Shown: positions 11,530-23,290, counted from the stretch's first letter. The stretch: DNA of 64,000 nt from Delphinapterus leucas (GCF_002288925.2 NW_022098057.1:63355641-63419640); one strand, 5' to 3'. Translations and numbers: made by a program. Notes: generated by a model from the letters alone, not told the origin.

Positions 11530-11690
11530 GCTTTGCAGTGGCCTGAATTTTGAAGCTGGACTCCTGCCACTTTCTAGCTCTATGACTTCGGGCAAGTTTT
11601 TGTTTTAGTTTCTCTGAGTCTCCATTTCCTTACATGCAGAATAGAGATAATATGAGATTAAATCTTTAGCCACTGTAAGAGCTCGGCAGA
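11530..11690 (+). repeat. MIR SINE relic
   Basis: 'tgccactttctagctctatg' followed by 'acttcgggcaagttt' and 'tctccatttccttacatgc' matches the MIR core. Confidence 0.65.
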
Positions 11691-12054
11691 TGCAGTTTCC
11701 TGAGCCCAGCACTCCCCCCACCCCATCTAACTGGGAGCTTTCTTTCAAAAATGTGCTCTAGTGGCTTGAAGAAGAACCAAATATTTCAGACATCAGCACA
11801 TTGAGGGTCAAGACACTTCCTTAATTTCCTCCCAAGATGCCCAAATAAAGATAATCATAGTTATTTCCATCCCCTCCCCAATGGAAAAAGAATATTCCTG
11901 CAACCAATTTCAGTCTTGACATGATCCAAAGTGACACTACAGATTTCCCACAAAGCCAAGTGTCTAGGATCCTGCAATTTCCATCAACAGAAGTGTTAAT
12001 GTTGACCCTCGGCCACACTCAGAGACAAGGTTTTTTTTTTTTCTTTTTCCTTTG

Positions 12055-13255
12055 AGGCCATGTACTTTCTTTTAAATTGAAATATAGTTGATTTACAATA
12101 TTGTGTTAATTTCTGCTGTACAGCAAAGTGATTCAGTTATACATATATGTACGATTTTTTTAAAATATTCTTTTCCATTATGGTTTTATCATAGGATATT
12201 GAATATAGTTCTCTGTGCTAAACAGTAGGACCTTGTTTATCCATTCTGTATATAAAAGCTTACATCTGCTCACCCCAACCTCCCACTCCATCCATCCCCC
12301 AGCCCCCTGCCCCTTGGCAACCACCAGTCTGTTCTCTATGTCCATGGTTCTGTTTGTTTCATAGATAGGTTCATTTGTGCCATATTTTAGATTCCACATG
12401 TAAGTGATATCATATGGTATTTGTCTTTCTCTTTCTGACTTAACTTCACTTAGTGTGATAACCTTTACTTGCATCCGTGTTGCTGAAAATGGCATCATTT
12501 CATTCTTTTTTATGGCTGAGTAGTATTCCATTGCATATATATACCACATCTTCTTTATCCATTCATCTGTCAGTGGACATTTAGGTTGTTTCCATGTCTT
12601 GGCTATTGTGAATAAAAATAGAGGTGCATGTATCTTTTTGAATTACAGTTTTGTCTGGATATATGCCCAGGAGTGCAATTGCTGGATCATATGATAATTC
12701 GATTTTTAGTTTTCTGAGGAACCTCCATACTGTTCTCCATAGTGGCTGCACCAATTTACATTCCCACCAACAGTGTAGGAGGGTTCCCTTTTCTTCACAC
12801 CCTCTCCAGCATTTGTTATTTGTAGACTTTTTTTTTTTTTTTTTTTTTTTTAACGGTACGTGGGCCTCTCACCGCTGTGGCCTCTCCCATTGCAGAGCAC
12901 AGGCTCCGGACGCGCAGCCTCAGCGGCCATGGCTCTCGGGCCCAGCCGCGCCGCGGCACGTGGGATCTTCCCGGACCAGGGCTCAAACCCATGTCCCCTG
13001 CATTGGCAGGCGGATTCTTAACCACTGTGCCACCAGGGAAGCTCCCCATGTGTTTATTTTTTGTTTTATTTGTTTTGCCTTGGGAGATTGACCTAAGAAA
13101 ACATTGGTACGATTTACATCAGAGAATGTTTTCCCTATGCTCTCTTCTAGGAGTTTTATGGTGTCATGACTTATGTTTAAGTCTTTAAGCCATTTTGAGT
13201 TTATTTTTGTGTATGGTGAGAGGGTGTGTTCTAACTTCCTTGATTTACATGTGGC
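12055..13255 (-). mobile_element. Old L1 3' half, interrupted by a CHR-2 SINE
   Basis: The 3' end is at about 12065 ('aaattgaaatatagttgatt'). Broken ORF2 text ('[17 protein letters not shown]' at 12178-12549) follows, up to 12829. The SINE occupies 12830-13045, and L1 resumes at about 13046-13255. About 300 bp of expected L1 is missing at the SINE junction. Confidence 0.8.
12830..13045 (-). mobile_element. CHR-2: CHR-2-type SINE
   Basis: A T run of about 22 bases is followed by 'aacggtacgtgggcctctca', and the copy ends at 'ccaccagggaagctc'. The flanks do not share a duplication. L1 text on either side is not contiguous. Confidence 0.88.
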
Positions 13256-13619
13256 TTTGAGACCAAGTACTTTAAAAAGTCCATAAACCCCCAAGTAACA
13301 AATTGTTTTAGAAAGTCCCATATTAGATTATTCCCAAAGATCCTCGGGGGGGTTGTCATGAGGAACAAGTATGTACTTCCCTCTCCCCTGTGCTGGGTGG
13401 ATGATGGTGGGGGGCTCAGGGAGCAGCTCCAGCAGGCTTGGCTGCACAGAACAGACTCATATCCACACTCTCTTCCCCTTTCCCCATTCATGCACCTCCA
13501 CTCCATGTACGTGAGGCTCCTCCTCATGCCTGAACATCACTGGCCCAGCCTAGCCTGAGTCCTCATCATCACCCGTGCCTTCTTTTTTTCTCTGCCCCTT
13601 TTCATCCTTCTAGTCCCAC

Positions 13620-13800
13620 CTCCTCCAAGAAGTTTCCAGGCCTCTCCAGCTCCCTGAGTTTGCAAGCTCCCTCTTCTGATTTCCCAAAGCCTTGATTACC
13701 TGCACTTCCGCCTTGACCTCTTACTGGAAGCCTGGATTCCCAGGCAGGGCCCAGTGCAGGGGCCTTGCACGAAAGACGTGCTCAATAAAGCTTTGCCAAT
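13620..13800 (+). repeat. L2 LINE 3'-end relic
   Basis: 'cacctcctccaagaagtttc', then 'cccagtgcaggggccttgca' and 'gacgtgctcaataaa' match the L2 3' end. Confidence 0.6.
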
Positions 13801-14639
13801 TGTACAGTTAGATAAGCTCTCCAAGAGGTGGAAGTGGAAATTCAGATTAACTTAGGGCCCAGACATAAATTATATCAGTCTGAGAACTGGGTCTCCATGA
13901 CTCATGTTTATGTTGAATTTTATTGAACCTGAAGTTGCAGAAGAGAGGAAACAGGGGTTGCTACAAAACAACCTCACCGCAGTGTGCACATATCTTGTTT
14001 ATTATCTGCATGTGACACGTTTGGTTTCAGAAACACAGGCCTATTGCAAGATTAGTTCCCTGGGCCAGGAACTAGGTCTTCTCTATTGGATCAGCTGAAG
14101 ATAGTCAGGGGTGGGCCTCTACTAAGTTTTAGAACCTATGTCATATTCAGACACTTTTCCATAAATGGGCTTCCCTTAAGCAAAATGAACCACAAAGTCA
14201 AGGATGAAGCACATTGAGAAGGAAAAAATCCTGCCCAGAGTGTGTTTTTCCTGAGTCATTAGCTTATTTTATTTCATGGACACAATGTTGAACTATTTAA
14301 TTGATCTAGTTTCCCTTTTCTCATTGGTTGCTAGGAACCTCAGGGTCAATCCTGTGACCCACCAATGTGAGGATGTCCATTTCTATATCAGTCTCTTCAC
14401 TGCCTCTGTTTTATGTTCACATCTTCATTTTTCCCTTTATTTTTCTCATCAACCTGCTGAAATTTGCCGTAAGTTCTATTTAGAATAATGTGGAGGGTAA
14501 AAAGAGAAGGGGAGAAAATGGTTCTTGAAGAATCAAGAATATATATATATATAAGGAGATGAGTAACAATGATGAAAATAATATTATGGAAGCTTTTATT
14601 TATTAAATAAATATTAAAGTATTTATTAAAAAATTTTTT

Positions 14640-14850
14640 TAGAACTTATGCAAGGCACTAGAGTACATATCATCTCACTAAATTCCTGAACAGGCCCACC
14701 AGGTAGGTACAGAACTGTTATTTTCCTCAGATTAGTATTATAGATGAGGAAAGGGAAGTTGAAAGAGATTAAGTCATGAAGCCAAGATTACACAGCTGAC
14801 CAATGGATGGCTGGGACCCAAGCCCACGTCTGGGTGATGCCAACCCGTGG
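14640..14850 (-). repeat. MIR SINE relic
   Basis: Reverse-complement MIR wording: 'aggcactagagtacatatca', 'tatagatgaggaaagggaag', 'gattacacagctgacca'. Confidence 0.7.
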
Positions 14851-15000
14851 ACTCATAGGCATCACATCTACAAAATCACATGTCGGGGCAGAAAGTGAAG
14901 GTGCCATAGTGAGTCTTCATAGAGAGTCTGTGGAGTTAACGGTTAAAAAAGATGTCACTTTCAGCCAGCCTGCTCTAAAAAATGCCAATATCTTTTTTTT

Positions 15001-15640
15001 AAATTGAAGTATAGTTGACTTACAATGTCATGTTAGTTTCAGGTGTACAGCACAGTGATTCAGTTATATATATATATTTTTCAGATTACTTGCCATTATA
15101 GGTTATTACAATATATTGAATATAGTTCCCTGCATTATACAGTAAATCTTTGTTGCTTATCTATTTTATGTATAGTAGTTTGTATCTGTTAATTCCAAAC
15201 TCCTAATTTATCCCTCCCCATCCATCCCTCTCCCCTTTGGTAACCATAAGTTTGTTTTCTATATCTGTGAGTCTGTTTCTGTTTTATATATGTATTCATT
15301 TGTATTACTTTTTATATTCCACATATAAGTGATATATAGCATTTGTCTTTGTCTGAATTGCTTCACTTAGTATGATATTCTCTAGGTCCATCCATGTTGC
15401 TGCAAATGGCAATATTTCATTCTTTTGTGTGACCAATATTCCATTGCATAAATATACCACATCTTCTTAAACTAATAATCTGTTAATGGGCACCTAGGTT
15501 ATTTCCGTGTCTTGGCTATTGTAAATAGTGCTGCTATGAACATTGGGGTGCATGTATCTTTTCAAATTAGAGTTTTCATCTTTTCTGGATATATGCCCAG
15601 GAGTGGAATCCTGGATCATATGGTAGCTCTACTTTTAGGT
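15001..15640 (-). mobile_element. Old L1 3' end
   Basis: The 3' end is at 15001 ('aaattgaagtatagttgact'). The 3' UTR and decayed ORF2 C-terminus run to 'atatgcccaggagtggaatc'. It abuts the younger L1 that starts at about 15641. Confidence 0.75.
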
Positions 15641-15949
15641 TTTTATTTTATTTTACTTTTTAACATCTTTACTGTAGTATAATTGCTTTACAATGGTGTG
15701 TTAATTTCTGCTTTATAACAAAGTGCATCAGCTATACATATATATATCCCCATATCTCTTCCCTCTTGTGTCTGCCTCCCTCCCACCCTCCCTATCCCAC
15801 CACTCTAGGTGGTCGAGCTGATCTTCCTGTGCTACACGGCTGCTTCCCACTAGCTATCTATTTTATATTTGGTAGTGTATATATGTACATGCCACTCTCA
15901 CTTTCTCCCAGCTTACCCTTCCCCCTCCCTGTATCCTCAGGTCCATTCT

Positions 15950-18900
15950 CTAGTAGGTCTGTGTCTTTATTCCCATCTTGCCTCTAGGTTCTTCATGACC
16001 ATTTTTTTTTTTTTTTAGATTCCATATATATATATATGTCAGCATACGGTATTTGTCTTTCTCTTTCTGACTTACTTCACTCTGTATGACAGACTCTAGG
16101 TCCATCCACCTCACTACAAATAACTCAATTTCGTTTCTTTTTATGGCTGAGTAATATTCCATTGTATATATGTGCCACATCTTCTTTATCCATTCATCTG
16201 TCGATGGACACTTAGGTTGCTTCCATGTCCTGGCTATTGTAAATAGAGCTGCAATGAACATTGTGGTACATGACTCTTTTTGAATTATGGTTTTCTCAGG
16301 GTATATGCCCAGTAGTGGGATTGCTGGGTCGTATGGTAGTTCTATTTTTAGTTTTTTAAGGAACCTCCATACTGTTCTCCATAGTGGCTGTATCAATTTA
16401 CATTCCCACCAACAATGCAAGAGGGTTCCCTTTTCTCCACACCCTCTCCAGCATTTATTGTTTCTAGATTTTTTGATGATGGCCATTCTGACCGTTGTGA
16501 GGTGATATCTCATTGTAGTTTTGATTTGCATTTCTCTAATGATTAATGATGTTGAGCATTCTTTCTTGTGTTTGTTGGCAATCTATATATCTTCTTTAGA
16601 GAAATGTCTATTTAGGTCTTCTGCCCATTTTTGGATTGGGTTGTTTGTTTTTTTGATATTGAGCTTCATGAGCTGCTTGTAAATTTTGGAGGTTAATCCT
16701 CTGTCAGTTGCTTCATTTGCAAATATTTTCTCCCATTCTGAGGGTTGTCTTTTGGTGGTGTTTATGGTTTCCTTTTCTGTGCAAAAGCTTTGAAGTTTCA
16801 TTATGTCCCATTTGTTTATTTTTGTTTTTATTTCCATTTCTCTGGGAGGTGGGTCAAAAAGGACCTTGCTGTGATTTCTGTCATAGAGTGTTCTGCCTAT
16901 GTTTTCCTCTAAGAGTTTGATGGTGTCTGGCCTTACATTCAAAATCCATTTAGAGTTTATTTTTGTGTGTGGTGTTGGGGAGTGTTCTAATTTCATTCTT
17001 TTACATGTAGCTGTCCAGTTTTCCCAGCACCACTTATTGAAGAGGCTGTCTTTTTTCCATTGTATATTCTTGCATCTTTTATCAAAGATAACGTGACCCT
17101 ATGTGCATGGGTTTATCTCTGGACTTTCTATCCTGTTCCATTGATCTATGTTTCTGTTTTTGTGCCAGTACCATACTGTCTTGATTACTGTAGCTTTGTA
17201 GTATAATCTGAAGCCAGGGAGCCTGATTCCTCCAGCTCCGTTTTTCTTTCTCAAGATTGCTTTGGCTATTCGGGGTCTTTTGTGTTTCCTTACAAATTGT
17301 GAACGTTTTTGTTCCAGTTCTGTGAAAAAAGCCAGTGGTAGTTTGATAGGGATTGCATTGAATCTGTAGATTGCTTTGGGTAGTAGAGTCATTTTCACAA
17401 TGTTGACTGTTCCAATCCAAGAACATGGTATACCTCTCCATCTGTTTGTATCATCTTTAATTTCTTTCATCAGTGTCTTACAGTTTTCCGCATACAGGTT
17501 TTTTGTCTCCTTAGGTAGGTTTATTCCTAGGTATTTTATTCTTTTTGTTGCAATGGTAAATGGGAGTGTTTCCTTAATTTCACTTTCAGATTTTTCATCA
17601 TTAGTGTATAGGAATGCAAGAGATTTCTGTGCATTAATTTTGTATCCTGCTACTTTACCAAATTCGTTGATTACCTCTAGTAGTTTTCTGGTAGCATCTT
17701 TAGTATTCTCTATGTATAATATCATGTCATCTGAAAAGAGTGACAGCTTTACTTCTTTTCCTATTTGGATTCCTTTTATTTCTTTTTCTTCTGTGATTGT
17801 TGTGGCTAAAACTTCCAAAACAATGTTGAATAACAGTTGTGCGAATGGGCAACCTTATCTTCTTCCCAATCTTAGTGGAAATGGTTTCAGTATTTCACCA
17901 TTGAAGACGATGTTGGCTGTGGGTTTGTCATATGTGGCCTTTATTATGTTGAGGCAAGTTCCCTCTATGCCTACTTTCTGGAGAGTTTTTATCATAAATG
18001 GGTGTTGAATTTTGTCGAAAGCTTTTCTGCATCTATTGAGATGATCATATGGTTTTTATTCTTCAATTTGTTTACATGGTGTATCACATTGATTGATTTG
18101 CATATATTGAAGAATCCTTGCATTCCTGGGATAAACCCCACTTGATCGTGGTGTATGTGCTGTTGGATTCTGTTTGCTAGTATTTTGTTGAGGATTTTTG
18201 CATCTATGTTCATCAGTGATATTGGCCTGTAGTTTTCTTTCTTTGTGACATCCTTGTCTGGTTTTGGTATCAGGGTGATGGTGGCCTCGTAGAATGAGTA
18301 TGAGAGTGTTCTTCCCTCTGCTATATTTTGGAAGAGTTTGAGAAGGATAGGTGTTAGCTCTTCTCTAAATGTTTGATAGAATTCACCTGTGAAACCATCT
18401 GGTCCTGGGCTTTTGCTTGTTGGAAGGTTTTTTGTTTGTTTGTTTGTTTGTTTGTTTTTGCGGTACGCGGGCCTCTCACTGTTGTGGCCTCTCCCATTGC
18501 GGAGCAACAGGCTCCGGACGCGCAGGCTCAGCGGCCATGGCTCACAGGCACAGCCGCTCTGCGGCATGTGGGATCTTTCCGGACCGGGGCACAAACCCGT
18601 GTCCCCTGCATCAGCAGGCGGACTCTCAACCACTGCGCCACCAGGGAAGCCCTGTTGGAAGGTTTTTAATCACAGTTTCAATTTCAGTGCTTGTGATTGG
18701 TCTGTTTATATTTTCTGTTTCTTCCTGGTTCAGTCTCAGAAGGTTGTACTTTTCTAAGAATTTGTCCATTTCTTCCAGGTTGTCCATTTTACTGGCATAT
18801 AGTTGCTTGTAGTAATCTGTTATGATCCTTTGTATTTCTGCAGTGTCAGTTGTTACTTTATTTTTTCATTTCTAATTCTATTGATTTGAGTGTTCTCCCT

Positions 18901-19209
18901 TTTTTTCTTGATGAGTCTGGCTAATGGTTTACCAATTTTGTTTATCTTCTCAAAGAAGCAGCTTTTAGTTTTATTGAGCTTTGCTATTGTTTCCTTCATT
19001 TCTTTTTCATTTATTTCTGATCTGATTTTTATGATTTCCTTCCTTCTGCTAACTTTGGGCTTCTTTTGTTCTTCTTTCTCTAATTGCTTTAGGTGTAAGT
19101 TTAGGTTGTTTATTTGAGATGTTTCTTGTTTCTTAAGGTAGGATTGTATTGCTATAAACTTCCCTCTTAGAACTGCTTTTGCTGCATCCCATAGGTTTTG
19201 GGTCGTCAT
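15950..19209 (-). pseudogene. L1 ORF2 remnant, reverse transcriptase damaged
   Basis: Successive open pieces read from 19209 down to 15950 cover the pre-RT, RT, and C-terminal cysteine regions of L1 ORF2. The RT catalytic motif reads FSDD (in '[14 protein letters not shown]') rather than the usual FADD. Stops, frameshifts and the SINE at 18457-18652 break the frame. The endonuclease is missing, so the element is inactive. Confidence 0.85.
18418..18667 (-). mobile_element. CHR-2: CHR-2-type SINE with 15-bp duplication
   Basis: Its (TTTG)n tail at 18434-18458 is followed by 'cggtacgcgggcctctcact', and the copy ends 'ccaccagggaagcc'. The duplication tgttggaaggttttt occurs at 18418-18432 and 18653-18667. 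The insertion is inside the L1 ORF2 remnant, so it is younger than that L1. Confidence 0.93.
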
Positions 19210-19225
19210 GTTTCCACTGTCATTT

Positions 19226-19316
19226 GATGGTTTTAGGAGGTAGGCGTTTGGGACGTATTAGATCATGACGGTGGAGGCTCATGAATGGGATTAGTGCTCT
19301 TATAAGAAGAGGCCAG
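19226..19316 (+). mobile_element. MLT1-type LTR, 5' part
   Basis: 'gatggttttaggaggtaggc', then 'aggctcatgaatgggattag' and 'tgctcttataagaagaggcc' match the first half of an MLT1 (MaLR) LTR. Text of the second half of such an LTR begins at 20781. Confidence 0.65.
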
Positions 19317-19330
19317 GCCAAGGGGCTGTG

Positions 19331-19402
19331 CCCTGGAGGTCTGAGGGGGCCACAACAAACCCTGGAGGTCTGAGGGGAACATCCCTGCCCTGGGAGTCTG
19401 AA
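19331..19402 (+). repeat. Degenerate three-unit tandem repeat
   Basis: The word 'ccctggaggtctgagggg' occurs at 19331 and 19360, with a weaker third copy ('ccctgggagtctga') at 19388. The period is 28-29 bp. Confidence 0.7.
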
Positions 19403-19755
19403 GAGACAAAGTCCCACCTTGGGGGGTCCTTTGCTCTCCTTGGTGGATGTCTGTGGGAGCCGTGGACGTGCCCTGACAAACCCCTTGGAAACCTTACACA
19501 CACAGCCCTCAGCCCATTCACATCTGTGTCTGGGCTGTAGGACCAGCCTCCCTGCTACCCCAGCAGTCCTGGTGTGGGCACACCACAGGGCTGTGGCATG
19601 TGCCATCTCTGCCCATGCCTGGTCTCCCCTAGTTCACTCTTCCTACCAGACTCTGCTCAGACGCTGCCCTCCCTGACTGCCCGGCCCCAGCATCACTGTC
19701 ACCACATCACTTACCTGCCTTTTTATTTATCATGATCCAACTTTATGTGGTATAT

Positions 19756-19980
19756 GACATGCTTTTTTTTTTTAAACATCTTTGTTGGAGTATAATTGCT
19801 TTACAATGTTGTGTTAGTTTCTGCTCTATAACAAAGTGAATCAGCTATACATATACATACATCCCCATATCTCTTCCCTCTTGCGTCTCCCTCCCCCCTC
19901 CCTATCCCACCCCTCTAGGTGGTTACAAAGCACCGAGCTGATCTCCCTGTGCTGTGCCGCTGCTTACGACATGCTTTTTT
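19756..19980 (-). mobile_element. Short 5'-truncated L1 with 13-bp duplication
   Basis: About 200 bp of young-type L1 3' end on the minus strand ('aaacatctttgttggagtat' at its 3' end). It is flanked by gacatgctttttt at 19756-19768 and 19968-19980. L2 tail text continues on the right. Confidence 0.88.
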
Positions 19981-20065
19981 TGTTTGCTTTTGGGTTGCTG
20001 TCTCCCCAGTGCCTGTGACAGTGCCGGCCCCACAGCAGGCCCCCAGTGAACGTGAAGGGAATGAA
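19981..20065 (+). repeat. L2 LINE tail relic
   Basis: 'tccccagtgcctgtgacagt', 'cacagcaggcccccagtgaa' and 'gggaatgaatgag' match the L2 3' terminus. The sequence at 19600-19755 may be its upstream part. Confidence 0.55.
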
Positions 20066-20264
20066 TGAGCAGCCCATGGGGCCCCTGGGCCAGCCAGCCC
20101 TGGCTAGCCCAGTGCCCGCCCCGCTCTTCTCTCCCAGCCTGGCTGGGCCCCTCCTCCTTCCAGGATCCCCCATGTGTCCCTGCTGACCTTGGCTGAATTC
20201 AGTAAACAATGGGACAGCTGGGTGAACACTAACATAAATTCCAAGAGGTCAAGACTTAACCACA

Positions 20265-20778
20265 GAACATGGAAGCATGAAAGTGCTAGAAGGAAATACT
20301 GGATGGTTTCTGATAATCTCAGGAAGGCCTTCTTCACTGGGGGACTTTGCTAAGCAAGGAAGAAAATCCGGATGCTCAAAAGACAAAACCAACAAATTTG
20401 ACGTAGTAAAAAAAAATTCTGTAGAAAAAAATACCACAAAGTTAAAAAAAAAAGTGGGAAAACACAGATATAATAATAGATATAATAGAGATGATGTAGG
20501 CTAATTTTCTTAATATAGCAAAAGGCCAACATGCATTACAATGATAGTTCTCTACTTTGTTAAAAGGCTCTTTTTTGTTTAATAATTAAGGATACCAACA
20601 ATAAATAAATTAATAAAGAATATGTAAATAAGTAAAAGATGAACAGCCAAATAGAAAAAAGTGACTAAAGGTATGAATAGAGAGTCTACAGGAAAATAAA
20701 TATAAGTAACCTTTTAATGTAGAAAATTATATGCAGACTCATTCAATAAAAAAAACTGCAAATGGAAAAAAAAAAAAA
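20265..20778 (+). mobile_element. Old L1 ORF2 fragment (L1M-type)
   Basis: 'ctagaaggaaatactggatg', 'gctcaaaagacaaaaccaac' and 'aaatttgacgtagtaaaaaa' follow the 3' region of an ancient L1M ORF2. The fragment is heavily decayed and ends in an A run at 20766-20779. Confidence 0.65.
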
Positions 20779-20780
20779 AG

Positions 20781-21000
20781 GAGAGGCCAGAGAGCTAGCT
20801 TGCTCTGCTTCCACCCTGTGAGGACACAGGACGAAGATGGCCATCTGCAGCTTGGAGGAGGATTCTCACCAGAACCCAACCATGCTGACACCCTGATCTC
20901 GGAATTCCAGCCTCCAGAAGTATGAGAAATAAATTTCTGTTGCTTGTAAGCCAACACGTCTATGGTACTTTGTTACAGCACGCTGAATGGCCTAATATCA
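20781..21000 (+). mobile_element. MLT1-type LTR, 3' part
   Basis: 'gaggccagagagctagcttg', 'tgtgaggacacaggacgaag', 'ccagcctccagaagtatgag' and 'aaataaatttctgttgcttg' match the second half of an MLT1 LTR. With 19226-19316 it would make one LTR interrupted by about 1.46 kb. Confidence 0.75.
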
Positions 21001-22385
21001 TCTAAAACATACCTTTCCAATGACGTCTAGACTGGGTTTGACCAAACAACGGGGCAGCGTAGCCTAGCCAAGCTGACACATAAAATGAACCATCTCAGGC
21101 ACTTACTGGGTTGTGACTTGGGCCTCAGTGATGACATCTACTTCATAAAAGTGTTGGGAAGGTCAGACAAGGTACACACACCAGCGCTTTGCACCGTGTC
21201 TGGCACATGGTGAGTGCGGTCAAGTCTGGGTGGGACCCCTGGGAGCGGAGTACGGTGTGGGGGGTGTGTGGGGGTGGATCCAGGCCTCTGATGCGAGTGG
21301 CAGTGGCAGCTGAGCCACCTTTCCAACCAGGTATATGCATTCTGCCAGGTTAGAGAGCAGCTTGGGGCAGGGACGCACATTCATGACCCATTCCTTCTGG
21401 AAACACAGAAGCCATAGGTGTCAGCTGCCTCTCTCTAGATGGCCTGACTTGGCTGGGCTTGGCTAGGCTACAATGCCAGTTGTTTGGTCAAACTCCAGTC
21501 TAGATGTCTTGGGAAGGTATTTAGTCCATTCATGGTCACTTTTGAGCTCCATCCTGAGGGCAGTGATGCCAATGCACTAGCTGAAGAAAGACCAGGTTTC
21601 ATCCCGAGGCGGGCCAGCTCCAGTGACCTGTTCCTGTGTCCCTTCTCACCTTAGAGGAAGATACACCATCAGATACATCCATCCAAGAAAGGATCCCCAG
21701 GAGGCCCTCAGCAAAGAGTTCATCTTGTATGACAAAGTTAAGCCTGAAAACAGACAGCTTATAGCAAACGCACATGTAAAAGGGAAACATTTCCCTAAGA
21801 ATTAAAATCCAAAATCTAGATAGGTTCCTAGGTTTCCATTATCCAGTCATTTTCAGCCATTGACACTGCCCTAAGACGCCTGAAATAAAATTTAAACTTA
21901 AGAATGACTTTAAAAAAAATCATACTGACCTTAAAAATGTCCATTCCGGGTTTGATGGAAAAATTATGGGACACACATCTGCTGCCTCCAAGACGATGGC
22001 CTGCATGCATATTCTGGAAAAGGAGAGCACTGGGCCAAGTGGGGGTGGAGATGGAGGGCCCCCATCCCTGTACCCCGTGGCATATCTGGGGCAGGAGCAG
22101 ACACAGGTGGAGAAGAGACATGGTAGTATGTCCTGCTCCTCCTCTTTATTCTTCTGGGAGGAGGACTCACAGAAAGACTAGAGTGTCGGCGATCTTCTAC
22201 TTTAAATCCCAACTTCAAGAATCACATGAAAACACACCTTCCCTCCCTCCTGCAATATGAAGTAAGACAGCTCAGGGGCAAGGTAACCTAAGTAAATGAG
22301 AGACTAAGTGTGAAGGGACACCTGGAGGGCCAGAGCACAGCCAAGACCCCTCGCTGACCTGTTTGTCCAGATCTGGACCAAAGTT
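21001..22385. other. Intergenic DNA, no gene seen
   Basis: No exon recognised. It contains an inverted repeat pair (21009-21075 and 21452-21522) and otherwise unassigned sequence. Confidence 0.5.
21009..21522. repeat. Unclassified element with about 65-bp inverted ends
   Basis: The left arm at 21009-21075 ('tctagactgggtttgaccaa', 'gtagcctagccaagc') matches the reverse complement of 21452-21522 with scattered differences. The enclosed spacer is about 380 bp. It could be a short DNA transposon or two copies of one old repeat in opposite orientation. Confidence 0.6.
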
Positions 22386-22740
22386 CAATGGTCCCAATTT
22401 TTTTTTTTAAATAATTTATTTATTTATGGCTGAGTTGGGTCTTTGTTGCTGCACGCGGGCTTTCTCTAGTTGCGGTGAACGGGGGCTACTCTTCATTGCA
22501 GTGCTCGGGCTTCTCACTGTGGTGGCCTCTTCTGTTGTGGAGCACGGGCTCCAGGCGTGCAGGCCTCAGTAGTTGTGGCTTGCGGGCTCTAGAGTGCAGG
22601 CTCAGTAGTTGTGGTGCACGGGCTTAGTTGACCTGGGGCATGTGAGATCTTCCCGGACCAGGGCTCAAACTCGTGTCCCCTGCATTGACAGGTGGATTCT
22701 TAGCCACTGCGCCACCAGGGAAGCCCCAATGGTCCCGATT
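22386..22740 (-). mobile_element. CHR-1: CHR-1-type SINE with 14-bp duplication
   Basis: Long-form CHR unit on the minus strand, ending 'gccaccagggaagcc' near 22726. The tail is AT-rich with TTTA units. The duplication caatggtcccaatt / caatggtcccgatt lies at 22386-22399 and 22727-22740 with one difference. Confidence 0.9.
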
Positions 22741-23290
22741 TAAAAGGTGGGTGTCTCAACCAAAGCTTCAGGAAGGATCCCCTTGTTGATTGAAAGCAAA
22801 TGTTTCCAGAGGAGATTGACATCCCTGTTCATCTCCAACATCAGAGCTGTTCCTTCTTCTCCGTAGCCCCAGGATTGGTTGTCCTTCCCTTTCCCTGGTT
22901 CATTTCCACCTCCAGTCCTGAGCAGTGGATTTCCCCCCAGAGAGCATTCAGCCATATCACCAAACACTGACTTAGAGCTGCTTGGTGTGCAGCACTGTTT
23001 TCAGAGCAGGGGCCCCCCTACACTGTTCCTGCCCTCACAGAGCTGGCATTCTTGGCCTTTACATCTTCCATTTCTTCATGGGAATCTACCATTCACAAAT
23101 CTTGACCTCCAGCTGGGACCTGACCCTAGAGCTCCAGCCCAGCTGGTGCATCTGGATGGCCCAACTCACTAGGACTTGATCAAAGTTTTCTTACCCTCCC
23201 TAATCCCCACCTTTGCATCCCTATTCCTGCCAATGACACCACTACTTACCCAGTCACCCCAGCCCCAAACTTCAGTAACAACAGAAATGG
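22741..23290. other. Intergenic DNA, nothing recognised
   Basis: No repeat family or coding exon is apparent. Open frames here (65-97 codons) have no recognisable motif. Confidence 0.45.

Larger units (their letters stand above)
10860..12055. other. Intergenic DNA with MER5-like and MIR relics
   Basis: No exon is recognised. The minus-strand open frame at 10634-11170 (178 codons) crosses two repeats and has no recognisable domain. Older repeats are listed separately. Confidence 0.5.
13256..15000. other. Repeat-poor intergenic DNA
   Basis: No exon is recognised. It holds an L2 relic at about 13620-13800, a MIR at about 14640-14850, a short (AT)n at 14541-14554, and two AP-1-like words: TGACTCA at 13898-13904 and TGAGTCA at 14252-14258. 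Confidence 0.5.
15641..19225 (-). mobile_element. Long 5'-truncated L1 carrying a CHR-2 SINE
   Basis: About 3.4 kb of L1 on the minus strand. The 3' end is at about 15641-15670 ('taacatctttactgtagtat'), followed by the 3' UTR and ORF2 C-terminus, RT and the pre-RT region. It stops at about 19225, where MLT1-like LTR text begins. A CHR-2 SINE sits at 18457-18652. No clear duplication was found around this L1. Confidence 0.85.

Noticed and set aside
19331..19402. Short three-unit repeat considered as a CRISPR-like or regulatory array
   Set aside because: Only three degenerate units with no spacers, in a vertebrate genome. It is an ordinary minisatellite fragment.
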